A stretch of DNA of 64,000 nt, taken from contig CAKZSI010000036.1 in the NCBI GenBank assembly GCA_937918935.1, forward strand, positions 1-64,000. The letters run 5' to 3'. Made by a program: the position numbers and the translations under genes. Shown piece after piece: positions 8,416 to 17,336 of the stretch. How positions within the stretch are numbered: position 1 is the first letter of the stretch; the number at the start of each line of letters is the position of its first letter. The notes below the pieces were generated by a model. That model worked only from the letters and a program-made list of their open reading frames with translations, was not told the DNA's origin and searched no databases. The DNA is from an uncultured Chloroflexales bacterium. GTDB taxonomy: Bacteria; Chloroflexota; Chloroflexia; Chloroflexales; Chloroflexaceae.

Positions 8416-8433
8416 AAAATATATAAATATTTT
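8416..8433. promoter_or_regulatory. Probable autoregulatory operator of the ArsR gene
   Basis: Perfect inverted repeat AAAATAT-ATAA-ATATTTT immediately downstream of the -10 box, covering the expected transcription start. Binding here would block initiation. Confidence 0.65.
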
Positions 8434-8466
8434 CAAATCACTCCGCCCAGCTCCAAAGGGGGAGCA

Positions 8467-8817
8467 ATGCAACAACCTATTCATCGCTTCACGTCCGAGT
8501 TCTTCAAGGCCCTGGGTCACCCGGCGCGCCTGGTGATCCTGGGGCAGTTGCGTGGCGGCGAACGGAGCGTGCAGGAACTCCAGCAGGCGCTGGAGATGGA
8601 CCAGTCGAGCGTCTCCCAGCAACTGGCCGTTTTACGCAACAAGAACATCGTTGATACGCGCAAAGAGGGTACAACGGTGTACTACCGCGTTCGCGACCCG
8701 ATGATCTTCCAACTCCTCGACGTCGCCCGCGAGATCTTCAACAACCACCTGATTGATACGCAAACGATGCTCGCCCAGCTCGGCGAGGAGCAGAGCGAAG
8801 CAACACCGCACGCCTGA
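8467..8817 (+). CDS. ArsR/SmtB family transcriptional regulator
   Basis: A 116-residue winged-helix repressor. The family layout is clear: a FFKALGHPARLVIL opening helix, then VQELQQALEMDQSSVSQQLAVLRNKNIV as the helix-turn-helix (about residues 38-65), then the DTRKEGTTVYYRV wing. No cysteine occurs in the recognition helix (ArsR itself uses a CVC there), and the chain contains no cysteine at all, so a metal sensor built on thiols is unlikely; it may sense another ligand. It is divergent from the SulP gene, with a perfect promoter and AT-rich palindromes on both sides, indicating autoregulation and control of the transporter. It is not linked to other metal-resistance genes here. Confidence 0.9.
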   Translation: MQQPIHRFTSEFFKALGHPARLVILGQLRGGERSVQELQQALEMDQSSVSQQLAVLRNKNIVDTRKEGTTVYYRVRDPMIFQLLDVAREIFNNHLIDTQTMLAQLGEEQSEATPHA

Positions 8818-8819
8818 AG

Positions 8820-8895
8820 AGACAGCCCGGCGTAGGGACAGCCCGGTGTAGCAATGGCCCGGCGTAGCAATGGCCCGCCGGGCTGTCGCTACGCC
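8820..8895. repeat. Hairpin-forming repeat after the ArsR gene
   Basis: Repeated GTAGCAATGGCCCG units followed by an inverted copy; GGCGTAGC (8861-8868) pairs with GCTACGCC (8888-8895) around an inner GCCCG/CCGGGC stem. It may end ArsR transcription, but no T-run follows. Confidence 0.6.
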
Positions 8896-9043
8896 GCTGG
8901 CAACAGTGAGGCGTACACCGATGCTCTACAACGAGACTTCGTTGGCAGTAGCGGGAACTTCGCTCCTCTGCCCCACTGACAGACGCCGTTTCGTTGCAGT
9001 GCCAGAGCAACCCTCCACAACCCCTGGAAAGGGAAGGTCCTTC

Positions 9044-10756
<1,713 letters not shown>

Positions 10757-10769
10757 ACAACGCCCGTAG

Positions 10770-10797
10770 GTAGGGGCGAAAGGTGTTTCGCCCCTAC
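10770..10797. terminator. Perfect hairpin after malic enzyme gene
   Basis: GTAGGGGCGAAA, four-base loop, TTTCGCCCCTAC: a 12-bp stem 14 bases after the stop codon. The position suits a terminator, but there is no T-tract, so it may equally be a dispersed palindrome. Confidence 0.5.
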
Positions 10798-10827
10798 TCC
10801 CTCGCCTGCCTTTCACCTCCATCGGCC

Positions 10828-10983
10828 AACAATATTCCCAGGCTGCTCGATCTGTACCGCGACGGCCAGCTCAAGCTCGATACACCGGTGACGCGGCGCT
10901 ATCGCCTGGAGGAGATCAACCAGGGCTATGACGATCTGCTTGCCGGGAAGAATGTGCGCGGCGTGATCATCCACGAGCACTGA
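10828..10983 (+). pseudogene. C-terminal remnant of a zinc-type alcohol dehydrogenase (MDR)
   Basis: About 52 residues, from NNIPRLLDLYRDGQLKLD to NVRGVIIHEH, match the very end of medium-chain dehydrogenases, where LEEINQGYDDLLAGKNVRGVI is the conserved last helix and strand. The catalytic and NAD-binding domains (about 300 residues) are absent upstream, where malic enzyme and a hairpin lie instead. It is a stub left by deletion. Confidence 0.8.
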
Positions 10984-10991
10984 CACCGCCC

Positions 10992-11014
10992 GTGGGAGGG
11001 CTTCGCCCTCCCAC
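10992..11014. repeat. GGGAGGGC-type hairpin repeat
   Basis: GTGGGAGGGC-ttc-GCCCTCCCAC, a perfect 10-bp stem, just after the dehydrogenase stub. Confidence 0.8.
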
Positions 11015-11030
11015 ACTCAAGGGCCGCCTG

Positions 11031-11153
11031 ATGCAGTTTCCCACCGAACAGCTCTTTGAACGCCTCGAACAGACTATCGTCGGGCTGCGCCGCGAGGCCG
11101 AAGTGCTGGGCGTGGCCCTTGCCACCGGTCGCCACATCGTCCTCGAAGGGCCA
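11031..11153 (+). pseudogene. N-terminal remnant of a MoxR-type AAA ATPase
   Basis: Starting at ATG 11031, about 41 residues resemble the beginning of MoxR ATPases: EQLFERLEQTIVGLRREAEVLGVALATGRHIVLEGP. The match ends just before the Walker A lysine that should follow (GPPGTGKS). The frame continues about 25 residues in unrelated sequence. Without the P-loop the product would be non-functional. Confidence 0.75.
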
Positions 11154-11290
11154 CACCTCCCCACCTCCCCACACCGGTGCGACGCTGTTGTGACGCGATC
11201 TTCCAGCCAGCACGTCATGGTACTATAGACCCTGCTCACGCAGGTGCGCCAGACACCATAGTCTCTCCGTGTTCACCTCAGAGGCGCCTC

Positions 11291-11431
11291 ATGGCAACAA
11301 ACACTGTCTGGACGGCGGCGGCTGAGCCGGTAACTGAACTTCGCGGCCTTTCGGAGGCCGAGGCCCGTGAGCGCCAGGGGTTGGGCAACCGTCCGATTGG
11401 AAGGCTATGGGGAAACCGGGTTTCCCCATAG
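11291..11431 (+). pseudogene. N-terminal remnant of a cation-transporting P-type ATPase
   Basis: About 33 residues from ATG 11291, with GLSEAEARERQGLGN, resemble the cation-ATPase N-terminal helix hairpin that opens P-type ATPases. The frame then runs directly into a 31-bp palindrome and ends. The membrane and phosphorylation domains are missing. The short match limits certainty. Confidence 0.6.
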
Positions 11432-11433
11432 CC
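11403..11433. repeat. 31-bp perfect palindrome extending the 19-bp family
   Basis: The family core GGGGAAACCGGGTTTCCCC (11409-11427) is flanked by GGCTAT and ATAGCC, giving 15-bp arms around one central base. It lies at the truncation point of the P-type ATPase stub. Confidence 0.95.
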
Positions 11434-11578
11434 CTGCCTGGAGAGAGGCGCGTGGAGAAAGCGGGTTTCCCCACCCCGTTTTCGTGGAAAGGTCCAGGAG
11501 GGCCTTGCCCTCCCAGGATATCCCTCGAAGAACCCCTGGAGGGTCATCCTGCCCGGTGGGAGGATTTGCGAGGTCCCG

Positions 11579-12613
11579 ATGCTACAGATTACCGCCCGGA
11601 CGTGGTTCGCGTTGTTTGCTCTCGGGGTAGCGCTGATTCTGGTGGGGCCGTTGCTGCCGCTGATCCGTTCGGTGGCCCTGCTGGTGTTCCTGGCGGCCCT
11701 GTTGAGCATGCTCCTCTACCCGCTGGTGACGCGCCTCGGGCGGCGCGGGGTGCCCGGCGGCGTCACCGTTGCCGGGGTGCTGACGCTGATCGTGGTGCTC
11801 TTTCTCTATCTAGGAGTGCAGGTGCTGCCGCTCTTCGCCACGGCGCTCGACGGCCTCGCGCGGCTGCTGGTGGCGCTCGGGCCGCGGCTTGAAGCCGGCG
11901 TAGTGCAACTGCCCATAACGACCATCCTCAGCACCATAAGCGGGCTGATGGGGGGCGTGTCCAGCGCCTTGCTGGGCGCAGCAGCACAAGTGGGGGCGCT
12001 GTTCTGGACCCTGTTCGTGCTGGTGGTGCTGGTGTTCACCCTCGTCACCAGCAGCGGTACACGCCTCTGGTTGCTGCACTTCTTCGTGCCGGCGGCCTAC
12101 CGGCCCCGGGTGGTCAGCCTGCTCGGCGCAGTAAGCGAGGGGCTGTCGCGCTGGTTCATGGCACAACTGGCGATTTCAGGCTACTACATCATCGGGTATA
12201 CTATCGCCGGCCTGGTGGTAGGCATTCCCTTCGCCGTCCCCATTGCCGTCATTTCGGGCCTGCTCGAGTTCATTCCCTACCTGGGCGGTCTGGTCGGCCT
12301 GGGACTGGCGGTGCTGGCGGCCTCGACGGTGAGCCAGTCCGCGGTGGTCTGGATCATCATTGCCGAGACGATTATCGGCATGGTGGCAGTGTATGTAGTA
12401 GTGCCCTTTTTCTTCGCCCGGGCGATCAAAGTGCCCCCAGGGGCGGTGCTGTTCGGGCTCTACGTTGGTGGGCTGGTCGGCGGCTTCTTCGCCGCGCTGC
12501 TTACGGTTCCAGTGGTAACGATTATCACTATTCTTATTCGCGAGTTACGCCCGGTGACCATCACGCCCCCCGAGGAGCGGTCCATCGCTGGTCCGGCCTC
12601 GCGGGACTCCTGA
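11579..12613 (+). CDS. AI-2E family transporter (PerM/TqsA-like membrane protein)
   Basis: A 344-residue polytopic membrane protein of the AI-2E/PerM exporter family. Seen features: two N-terminal membrane segments (residues 10-50), a further segment near 65-85, an amphipathic stretch near 95-125, then a dense membrane half containing the family's most conserved block, near IPFAVPIAVISGLLEFIPYLGGLVG (about residues 218-243), and a charged C-terminal tail. Some family members export signalling molecules and others act as ion antiporters, so the substrate stays open. The ATG at 11579 follows GGGAGG and GAGG stretches. It begins after the region of gene stubs and is the first intact gene there. 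Confidence 0.88.
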   Translation: MLQITARTWFALFALGVALILVGPLLPLIRSVALLVFLAALLSMLLYPLVTRLGRRGVPGGVTVAGVLTLIVVLFLYLGVQVLPLFATALDGLARLLVALGPRLEAGVVQLPITTILSTISGLMGGVSSALLGAAAQVGALFWTLFVLVVLVFTLVTSSGTRLWLLHFFVPAAYRPRVVSLLGAVSEGLSRWFMAQLAISGYYIIGYTIAGLVVGIPFAVPIAVISGLLEFIPYLGGLVGLGLAVLAASTVSQSAVVWIIIAETIIGMVAVYVVVPFFFARAIKVPPGAVLFGLYVGGLVGGFFAALLTVPVVTIITILIRELRPVTITPPEERSIAGPASRDS

Positions 12614-12700
12614 GGCACAACGTTCGCCCCTGACCTGCCCTGCCGATGGGCATCCACCGGGCACTGAGGCCGTCCGCGCCCGTCGAGCAGGCAGGGGCGT

Positions 12701-12719
12701 GAGGAAACCCGGTTTCCCC
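12701..12719. repeat. Copy of the 19-bp palindrome family
   Basis: GAGGAAACCCGGTTTCCCC between the AI-2E gene and the next gene. Confidence 0.85.
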
Positions 12720-12754
12720 ATACCCTTCAATTATTATTGTAGAAAGGCGCACCT

Positions 12755-13762
12755 ATGATCGAGGCCCACCACGACCCGCGGCTGCTGGTCCAGGTGCTGC
12801 ACCGGCGCCCGTTACGCTACACCGCCGGCGCCGACCCGTCCCTTGACCGCCCGGCCCACGTGCGCGCGGCGTCGAGCCTGGTTCGCGTCGGGGATTTCAT
12901 GCTCGCCATTCAGGACGACGCGCATTTTGTAGCACTGATTGACCCTGATTCCTGGGAGGTGCGCGCGATAACCCTGCCCCCCGGCCCCGGCGGGAAGCGG
13001 CAGTTCGATGAACTGCGGGGCGCCAGGGCCCTGAAGCTCGATCTGGAAGCCTGCGTGGTGGTGCCAGAGGCCAGCGGTGCGACGCTCATCGCCTTCGGCT
13101 CCGGCTCAACGCCACAGCGCGAGCGCGTCCTGGTGATGCGCAACATCACAACCCCGGCGCCAGACATTCGCCTGGTGGAGGCCACGGCCCTCTACGCAGC
13201 CTTCCGCGCTCCGGCTTTCGCCGGCAGCGAACTGAACCTCGAAGGTGCGGTGCTGCTGCCCTCAGGCGAGACGCTGCGGCTCTTCCAGCGCGGCAACGGC
13301 GCACCCCGCGGAGAGTTGCAACCGGTTGACGCCACCTGCGACATTGCCTGGCCGGACCTGGCCGCCTATCTGGCCGACCCCGCAACCGCTTCACCGCCCC
13401 CGCTCCAGGCCATTACCCGGTACCATCTCGGTCTGCTCGACGGCGCGCGCCTGACCTTTACCGACGCCACCCTCTGCCCCGGCGGCGTCCTCTACTGCGC
13501 CGCCGCCGAACGCTCGCCCAATGCCGTGGACGACGGCGAGGTCGCCGGCTCGGCCATTGGTCTGCTGCCGCCCGCGGGCGCGCCACGCTACGCGCCCATC
13601 GTTGACCTCGACGGCGAATTGCTACCCCTCAAGGTCGAGGGCCTGCTGCTCGACGAGCATGATCCCACCCTGGTCTTCCTGGTCGCCGACGCCGACGATC
13701 CTCTGGTTCCCAGCGAATTGCTGACGGCGCGGCTCATCGGTCCCTGGTTCGACCAGGGCTGA
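12755..13762 (+). CDS. Conserved hypothetical protein, probable beta-propeller
   Basis: A 335-residue soluble protein without signal peptide or membrane segment. It is built of alternating short strands with repeated 'DxxGxLLPLKVEGLLLDEHDPTLVFLVADADD' style blocks, of which the last is broken here as LKVEGLLLDE and LVFLVADADD. This pattern resembles DUF6929/SdiA-regulated-like propeller proteins, which often bind a metal and may have esterase or phytase-like activity. It begins 36 bases after a palindrome copy and ends in a small hairpin (13742-13758) overlapping the stop region. No neighbour hints at a pathway. The propeller reading is inference; no specific function is claimed. Confidence 0.7.
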   Translation: MIEAHHDPRLLVQVLHRRPLRYTAGADPSLDRPAHVRAASSLVRVGDFMLAIQDDAHFVALIDPDSWEVRAITLPPGPGGKRQFDELRGARALKLDLEACVVVPEASGATLIAFGSGSTPQRERVLVMRNITTPAPDIRLVEATALYAAFRAPAFAGSELNLEGAVLLPSGETLRLFQRGNGAPRGELQPVDATCDIAWPDLAAYLADPATASPPPLQAITRYHLGLLDGARLTFTDATLCPGGVLYCAAAERSPNAVDDGEVAGSAIGLLPPAGAPRYAPIVDLDGELLPLKVEGLLLDEHDPTLVFLVADADDPLVPSELLTARLIGPWFDQG

Positions 13763-13770
13763 TGGATACG

Positions 13771-13813
13771 CTATAGACGGCAATCCAAAATCCAAAATCT
13801 AAAATCCAAAATC
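13771..13813. repeat. AAAATCC heptamer repeat
   Basis: Four near-perfect AAAATCC/AAAATCT heptamers next to a CGGCAATCC end. On the minus strand this reads (GATTTTG)n followed by GGATTGCCGTCTAT. Related tails occur near 55050 and 62488. Confidence 0.8.
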
Positions 13814-13816
13814 GCA

Positions 13817-16009
13817 TCACATCTGCCGCAGCACCAGCACGCGCCGGTCCCCATCGGTCCATTCCTGCACCACGTAGCCCTTGCCGCCCGCCGCTCCCGG
13901 CACGGCCGCAAGGGTCGGCAGGATAGCCGGGAGGTGGTTGGTTTCCACGAAGCGGTAAGGGCCAAGACTGATGACGTGGTTGAAGCGTCCTGGCTGCCGT
14001 TTGACCACCAGCAACCGCTGTGCCTCCGCAGGGGAGAAGGGCCGGGCGGCCAGGATGTAGACGTAGGGCTCGGCGATGCTGTCAGCGCTGACCCAGACCT
14101 CAGCGTAGCCGGGCGCCAGTTCCACCGCGCGGCGCACCGCCTCGGCAAGGCCATCGTGGTTCAGACCGGCCTGGAGCGGCGGATACGTCTGAGTGTAGAA
14201 ACGCCACCACCCCGCGCCTTGCCAGAGTAACGCCGCCGCCAGCGCCAGGACGCTTAGCCAGCGCGCCCACCACAGCGCGGCCACCCCGGGCGCCAGAGGG
14301 CCACGTGGCAGGAGCAGGGCCGCGCCCCATCCCACCAGCAGGGCATAGAGTGGCGCCAGCGGCGCGGCGCGGAAGGCATGCGGGCTGGGCGTGGTCAGGC
14401 TCGCCGGCAGCGCCGCAATACCCACTGCTCCGAGGATGAAGATCGCCAGGAACGGCCCGCCCAGGGCGTACTTCCACCGGGGGCGAACCAGGCTGCTGAT
14501 CGCGCCCCCCAGGCCCAGCAACAGCAGCGGCAGCGTGGCCCACCACTCCAGGCCAAAGCCCGGCAAACTCGACGTCGAACTGCCATCGCCGCGGCGGTAG
14601 TAGAAGTCGGGCTGGAAGTAGACCGCGTAGCCCGCCCACCAGGCGTTGAACCAGGCCCCCCACGAGTCGGCTCGCAGAGCCGCCTGGTTCAGGCGCGTGG
14701 AACTGGCGGGGACGAACAACGTCACGTACACAAAGGGCGCCCACAGCAGCGCCAGCACCAGCCCCGCCAGAATCAGGGGATGCTGCGCGATGGCCATGGG
14801 CCAGGCCGTGCCGCCCGGCCACCGGCGGGCCAGAGGATGGCCTTTGCCCATCTCCATCCGGCCCTTCAGCAGAGCCAGGGCCACCGCCAGAACCGTCAGC
14901 AACGGCACGGCGAGCTTGAGCGTGGGATAGGCATACAGCGCCACCCCCGCCGCCAGGGCCAACCCCAGGGCCGCGCGCCGGTCACCGCGCTTGATGAAAT
15001 GCACCCCGGCCAGCAGGCAGAAGGTCCAGACGGTCGGCACCAGAGAAGGCGGCATGGCAACCCGACTGACGAAGACCTGCCAGGGCGACAGGGCCATCAT
15101 CAGCCCCGTCGCGAACGCGCCGAGCGGCCCCAGGCCCAGGGCGCGGGCCAGGGCGTAGCCGAGGGGCGCGGCCAATGCGCCGGCCACTGCCGTCACCAGG
15201 CGGCCTACCATGCGTTGCGGACCAACGAGGGCCACGAAGGGCAGTTCCAGGTAGGTCAGCAGGGGCGAGATCCAGTCACCCAGGGCCTCGAAGGCCCCCA
15301 GGGGCAGCAGGTGGCCCAGATGGTCACGCCCGGTGCGCGAGAGGTGCCAGGCGTCAACCAGGCTGATCACCTCGTCAACGCGCCAGCCTGGCGGCGTACT
15401 CTGGAGCTGGAAGACGCGCAGGCCGAGCGCCAGGCCGAAGAGGGCGAACGGCGCTGCTAACCCGCGCCGGGCGCTCCAGACAAAGGCCGCGGCCACCCCC
15501 AGGTAGACCGGCAGGAGCGTGAGGCCGCGGAAGAGCGCGTCCACGGGCCAGCCACGGGGGTGTACGCTCAGACTGAAGAGCTTGAAGCCCACCCAGCGGG
15601 GATCTCTGGCCGGGGGACGATCGACGGTGGAGGTGATCGTCAACTCGGCGGCGCCCGGCGGCAGGTGGAGATGGTAGTTTCGCGGCCCCGCCGGCGCGGC
15701 GAAACGGGCCAGCAGGCCCTGGTCGTCGCGCAGGGAGAGATACGGCGTGGAACGGCCCTCCCAGCGGGCAGCGGCGAGCCGCAGGCGCACCTCGACTGGC
15801 CCGCTGTGCCGGGCAATAGGGATCACCACCCGGTCGCCACTCCAGCGGTACGTGCGGCCATCCACCTGCTCCGGGGCGTAGAGGCCGCTGGTCGTCTCCA
15901 GACTGGCCGCGGGACGGGTAAGCAAAAACGCAACGCTGGCAACCCACACGCACAGGGCGACGAGCAGGGCACGGCTCATTGCCTGTTGGCGCAAGCGCGT
16001 TTGAGGCAT
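13817..16009 (-). CDS. GT39-like membrane glycosyltransferase
   Basis: A 730-residue integral membrane protein with the build of GT-C glycosyltransferases (ArnT/PMT_2 group), which use lipid-linked sugars at the outer face of the membrane. An N-terminal membrane segment (12-31) is followed by an extracytoplasmic beta-rich domain (about 40-155), then roughly ten membrane segments. The first large loop holds WRVDEVISLVDA (near residue 215), where the acidic DE pair corresponds to the catalytic/metal-binding motif of the family. A further outer domain lies at the C-terminus (from about 600). The insertion of a beta domain before the transferase core is unusual. It stands alone between convergent and divergent genes, so the acceptor is unknown. 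Confidence 0.8.
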   Translation of the reverse strand: MPQTRLRQQAMSRALLVALCVWVASVAFLLTRPAASLETTSGLYAPEQVDGRTYRWSGDRVVIPIARHSGPVEVRLRLAAARWEGRSTPYLSLRDDQGLLARFAAPAGPRNYHLHLPPGAAELTITSTVDRPPARDPRWVGFKLFSLSVHPRGWPVDALFRGLTLLPVYLGVAAAFVWSARRGLAAPFALFGLALGLRVFQLQSTPPGWRVDEVISLVDAWHLSRTGRDHLGHLLPLGAFEALGDWISPLLTYLELPFVALVGPQRMVGRLVTAVAGALAAPLGYALARALGLGPLGAFATGLMMALSPWQVFVSRVAMPPSLVPTVWTFCLLAGVHFIKRGDRRAALGLALAAGVALYAYPTLKLAVPLLTVLAVALALLKGRMEMGKGHPLARRWPGGTAWPMAIAQHPLILAGLVLALLWAPFVYVTLFVPASSTRLNQAALRADSWGAWFNAWWAGYAVYFQPDFYYRRGDGSSTSSLPGFGLEWWATLPLLLLGLGGAISSLVRPRWKYALGGPFLAIFILGAVGIAALPASLTTPSPHAFRAAPLAPLYALLVGWGAALLLPRGPLAPGVAALWWARWLSVLALAAALLWQGAGWWRFYTQTYPPLQAGLNHDGLAEAVRRAVELAPGYAEVWVSADSIAEPYVYILAARPFSPAEAQRLLVVKRQPGRFNHVISLGPYRFVETNHLPAILPTLAAVPGAAGGKGYVVQEWTDGDRRVLVLRQM

Positions 16010-16145
16010 GGTTCACACCTGCGTCACCGTTGAGAGGGGCGTCAAGAGGCGTAGCCTCCTGGCAACTCCCGGTACCGCCCGTGGCAGGTGCACGCCCAGG
16101 CGAAACCAGGACAAGCCTGCCGCCGGGGGCGGAACAAGCAAGATC

Positions 16146-16166
16146 GCGGAGGGCATGGCCCTCCGC
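16146..16166. repeat. GGAGGGC-type hairpin repeat
   Basis: GCGGAGGGC-atg-GCCCTCCGC, in the 262-base gap between the glycosyltransferase and DUF2237 genes. The rest of this gap shows no gene. Confidence 0.75.
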
Positions 16167-16271
16167 AATTCCCCGGAACGGTTGCGTGCAAGGCTGCCCG
16201 GTCAAACCATTGCTTCACCCGCGCCGCAGCGACATAGATGTTCTCAGAAGAGCTTCGCCCTCCCAGATCGA

Positions 16272-16691
16272 TCACATGCCGGCCACATCAAGCGCGTGGC
16301 GCAGCAGATCCTCGCGCCGCACGATGTCAAGGGCCGCTTCGTGGGTGGCGGTGAGCACCACCGGCGGCGCAACGCCGGCCTCCAGAGCCTCCCGCCAGCG
16401 CGTTGCGCACAGGCACCAGCGGTCGCCCGGGCGCAGGCCGGGAAACCCGTACTCGGGCCGCGGGGTGATCAGGTCATTGCCCCGCGAACGGCTGAAGGCC
16501 AGAAACTCTGCGGTGACCTGGGCGCAAACCACATGGACGCCCACATCGTCCGGACCGGTGTCGCAGCAACCGGTCCGGTAGAAGCCGGTGAGCGGATCGG
16601 CGCTACAGACGGCTAGCGGCCCGCCCATAACGTTGCGGGCCACCGGGGCGGGGGAGCGGCCATTCGTGCTGACGTTTCCGTTGGTGCTCAT
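16272..16691 (-). CDS. DUF2237 family protein
   Basis: A 139-residue soluble protein. The family core is clear from about residue 20: NVMGGPLAVCSADPLTGFYRTGCCDTGPDDVGVHVVCAQVT, then FLAFSRSRGNDLITP, PGLRPGDRWCLCATRW and TATHEAALDIV. Several cysteines are conserved (the GCC pair and WCLC), suggesting metal or redox chemistry, but no function is established for the family. The ATG at 16691 has GAGGAG only three bases upstream, which is short; a GTG at 16715 would add eight residues and is the alternative. The N-terminal 20 residues are low-complexity Asn/Ser/Thr. Monocistronic as far as can be seen. Confidence 0.85.
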   Translation of the reverse strand: MSTNGNVSTNGRSPAPVARNVMGGPLAVCSADPLTGFYRTGCCDTGPDDVGVHVVCAQVTAEFLAFSRSRGNDLITPRPEYGFPGLRPGDRWCLCATRWREALEAGVAPPVVLTATHEAALDIVRREDLLRHALDVAGM

Positions 16692-16886
16692 ACGCTCCTC
16701 TCTTTGTGCTGCCACTTACGAGGGGGGGCATACCCGTATAGTATCATAGGCGCACCTGACGCGCGGCGCCCATACGCCCATGCCGGGGTCCGTGCAAAGT
16801 CCATCTCCCACAAGAGATTACGAGATTAGAACGCCGCGTAATGAGACTTCAATCGCAATCCCCTGCCCGACCGTCGCCCGAGGATG

Positions 16887-16892
16887 TATAAT
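16887..16892 (+). promoter_or_regulatory. Possible -10 box (TATAAT) upstream of the small membrane protein gene
   Basis: A perfect TATAAT, 40 bases upstream of the ATG at 16933. No good -35 hexamer is seen at the right distance. Confidence 0.45.
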
Positions 16893-16932
16893 CCAGGGTA
16901 GTGGGTGACGGTTCAGTGTGAAGGAAACACCT

Positions 16933-17274
16933 ATGACTCTTAAATATCGCAAACCAGGTCAGACGATTCCAACTCGATCGCTGCCCCTCACCGCGCCAGA
17001 TACCGGCACTGCGGGACAGTGGATGGGCTACCTGGCCATGGTGATCAGCATCGTGCTGGCCGTTACCGTCTGGTTCGCGCCCAACCCGATCCTGCAGATC
17101 ATCGTTCTGGTCGCGCTGGCAGCGCTACTGGCCAGCGTGGTCGTGAAGGGCGTCCGGGTGCTCCAGGCAAGCGCCGGCGCAGCCGAACTCCCGGCGCAGG
17201 TGTGGCCCCTGCTCGCAAGTACGCTGGTGGTCGCGGCATCCCTGGGTGTCGTTGTGGCCCTCTGGCTGAGGTGA
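16933..17274 (+). CDS. Small membrane protein, unknown function
   Basis: 113 residues with three predicted membrane helices: about 30-48 (MGYLAMVISIVLAVTVWF), 52-72 (ILQIIVLVALAALLASVVV) and 90-110 (LLASTLVVAASLGVVVALW). The first 25 residues are polar and hold KYRKPGQTIPTRSLP. The ATG at 16933 is preceded by AAGGAAA; the frame could open five codons earlier at a GTG. It lies 62 bases before the flavoprotein gene on the same strand, with a hairpin repeat between them. I do not recognise the family. Confidence 0.7.
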   Translation: MTLKYRKPGQTIPTRSLPLTAPDTGTAGQWMGYLAMVISIVLAVTVWFAPNPILQIIVLVALAALLASVVVKGVRVLQASAGAAELPAQVWPLLASTLVVAASLGVVVALWLR

Positions 17275-17336
17275 GAAGATCGCGAGGATTGGGGGAGGGT
17301 CCGGGAGGGCGCAGCCCTCTCAAGAAATGACGAGCC

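Noticed and set aside
10783-10983. Small functional protein of 66 residues
   Set aside because: Its sequence is the last part of a large dehydrogenase, without catalytic or cofactor-binding regions.
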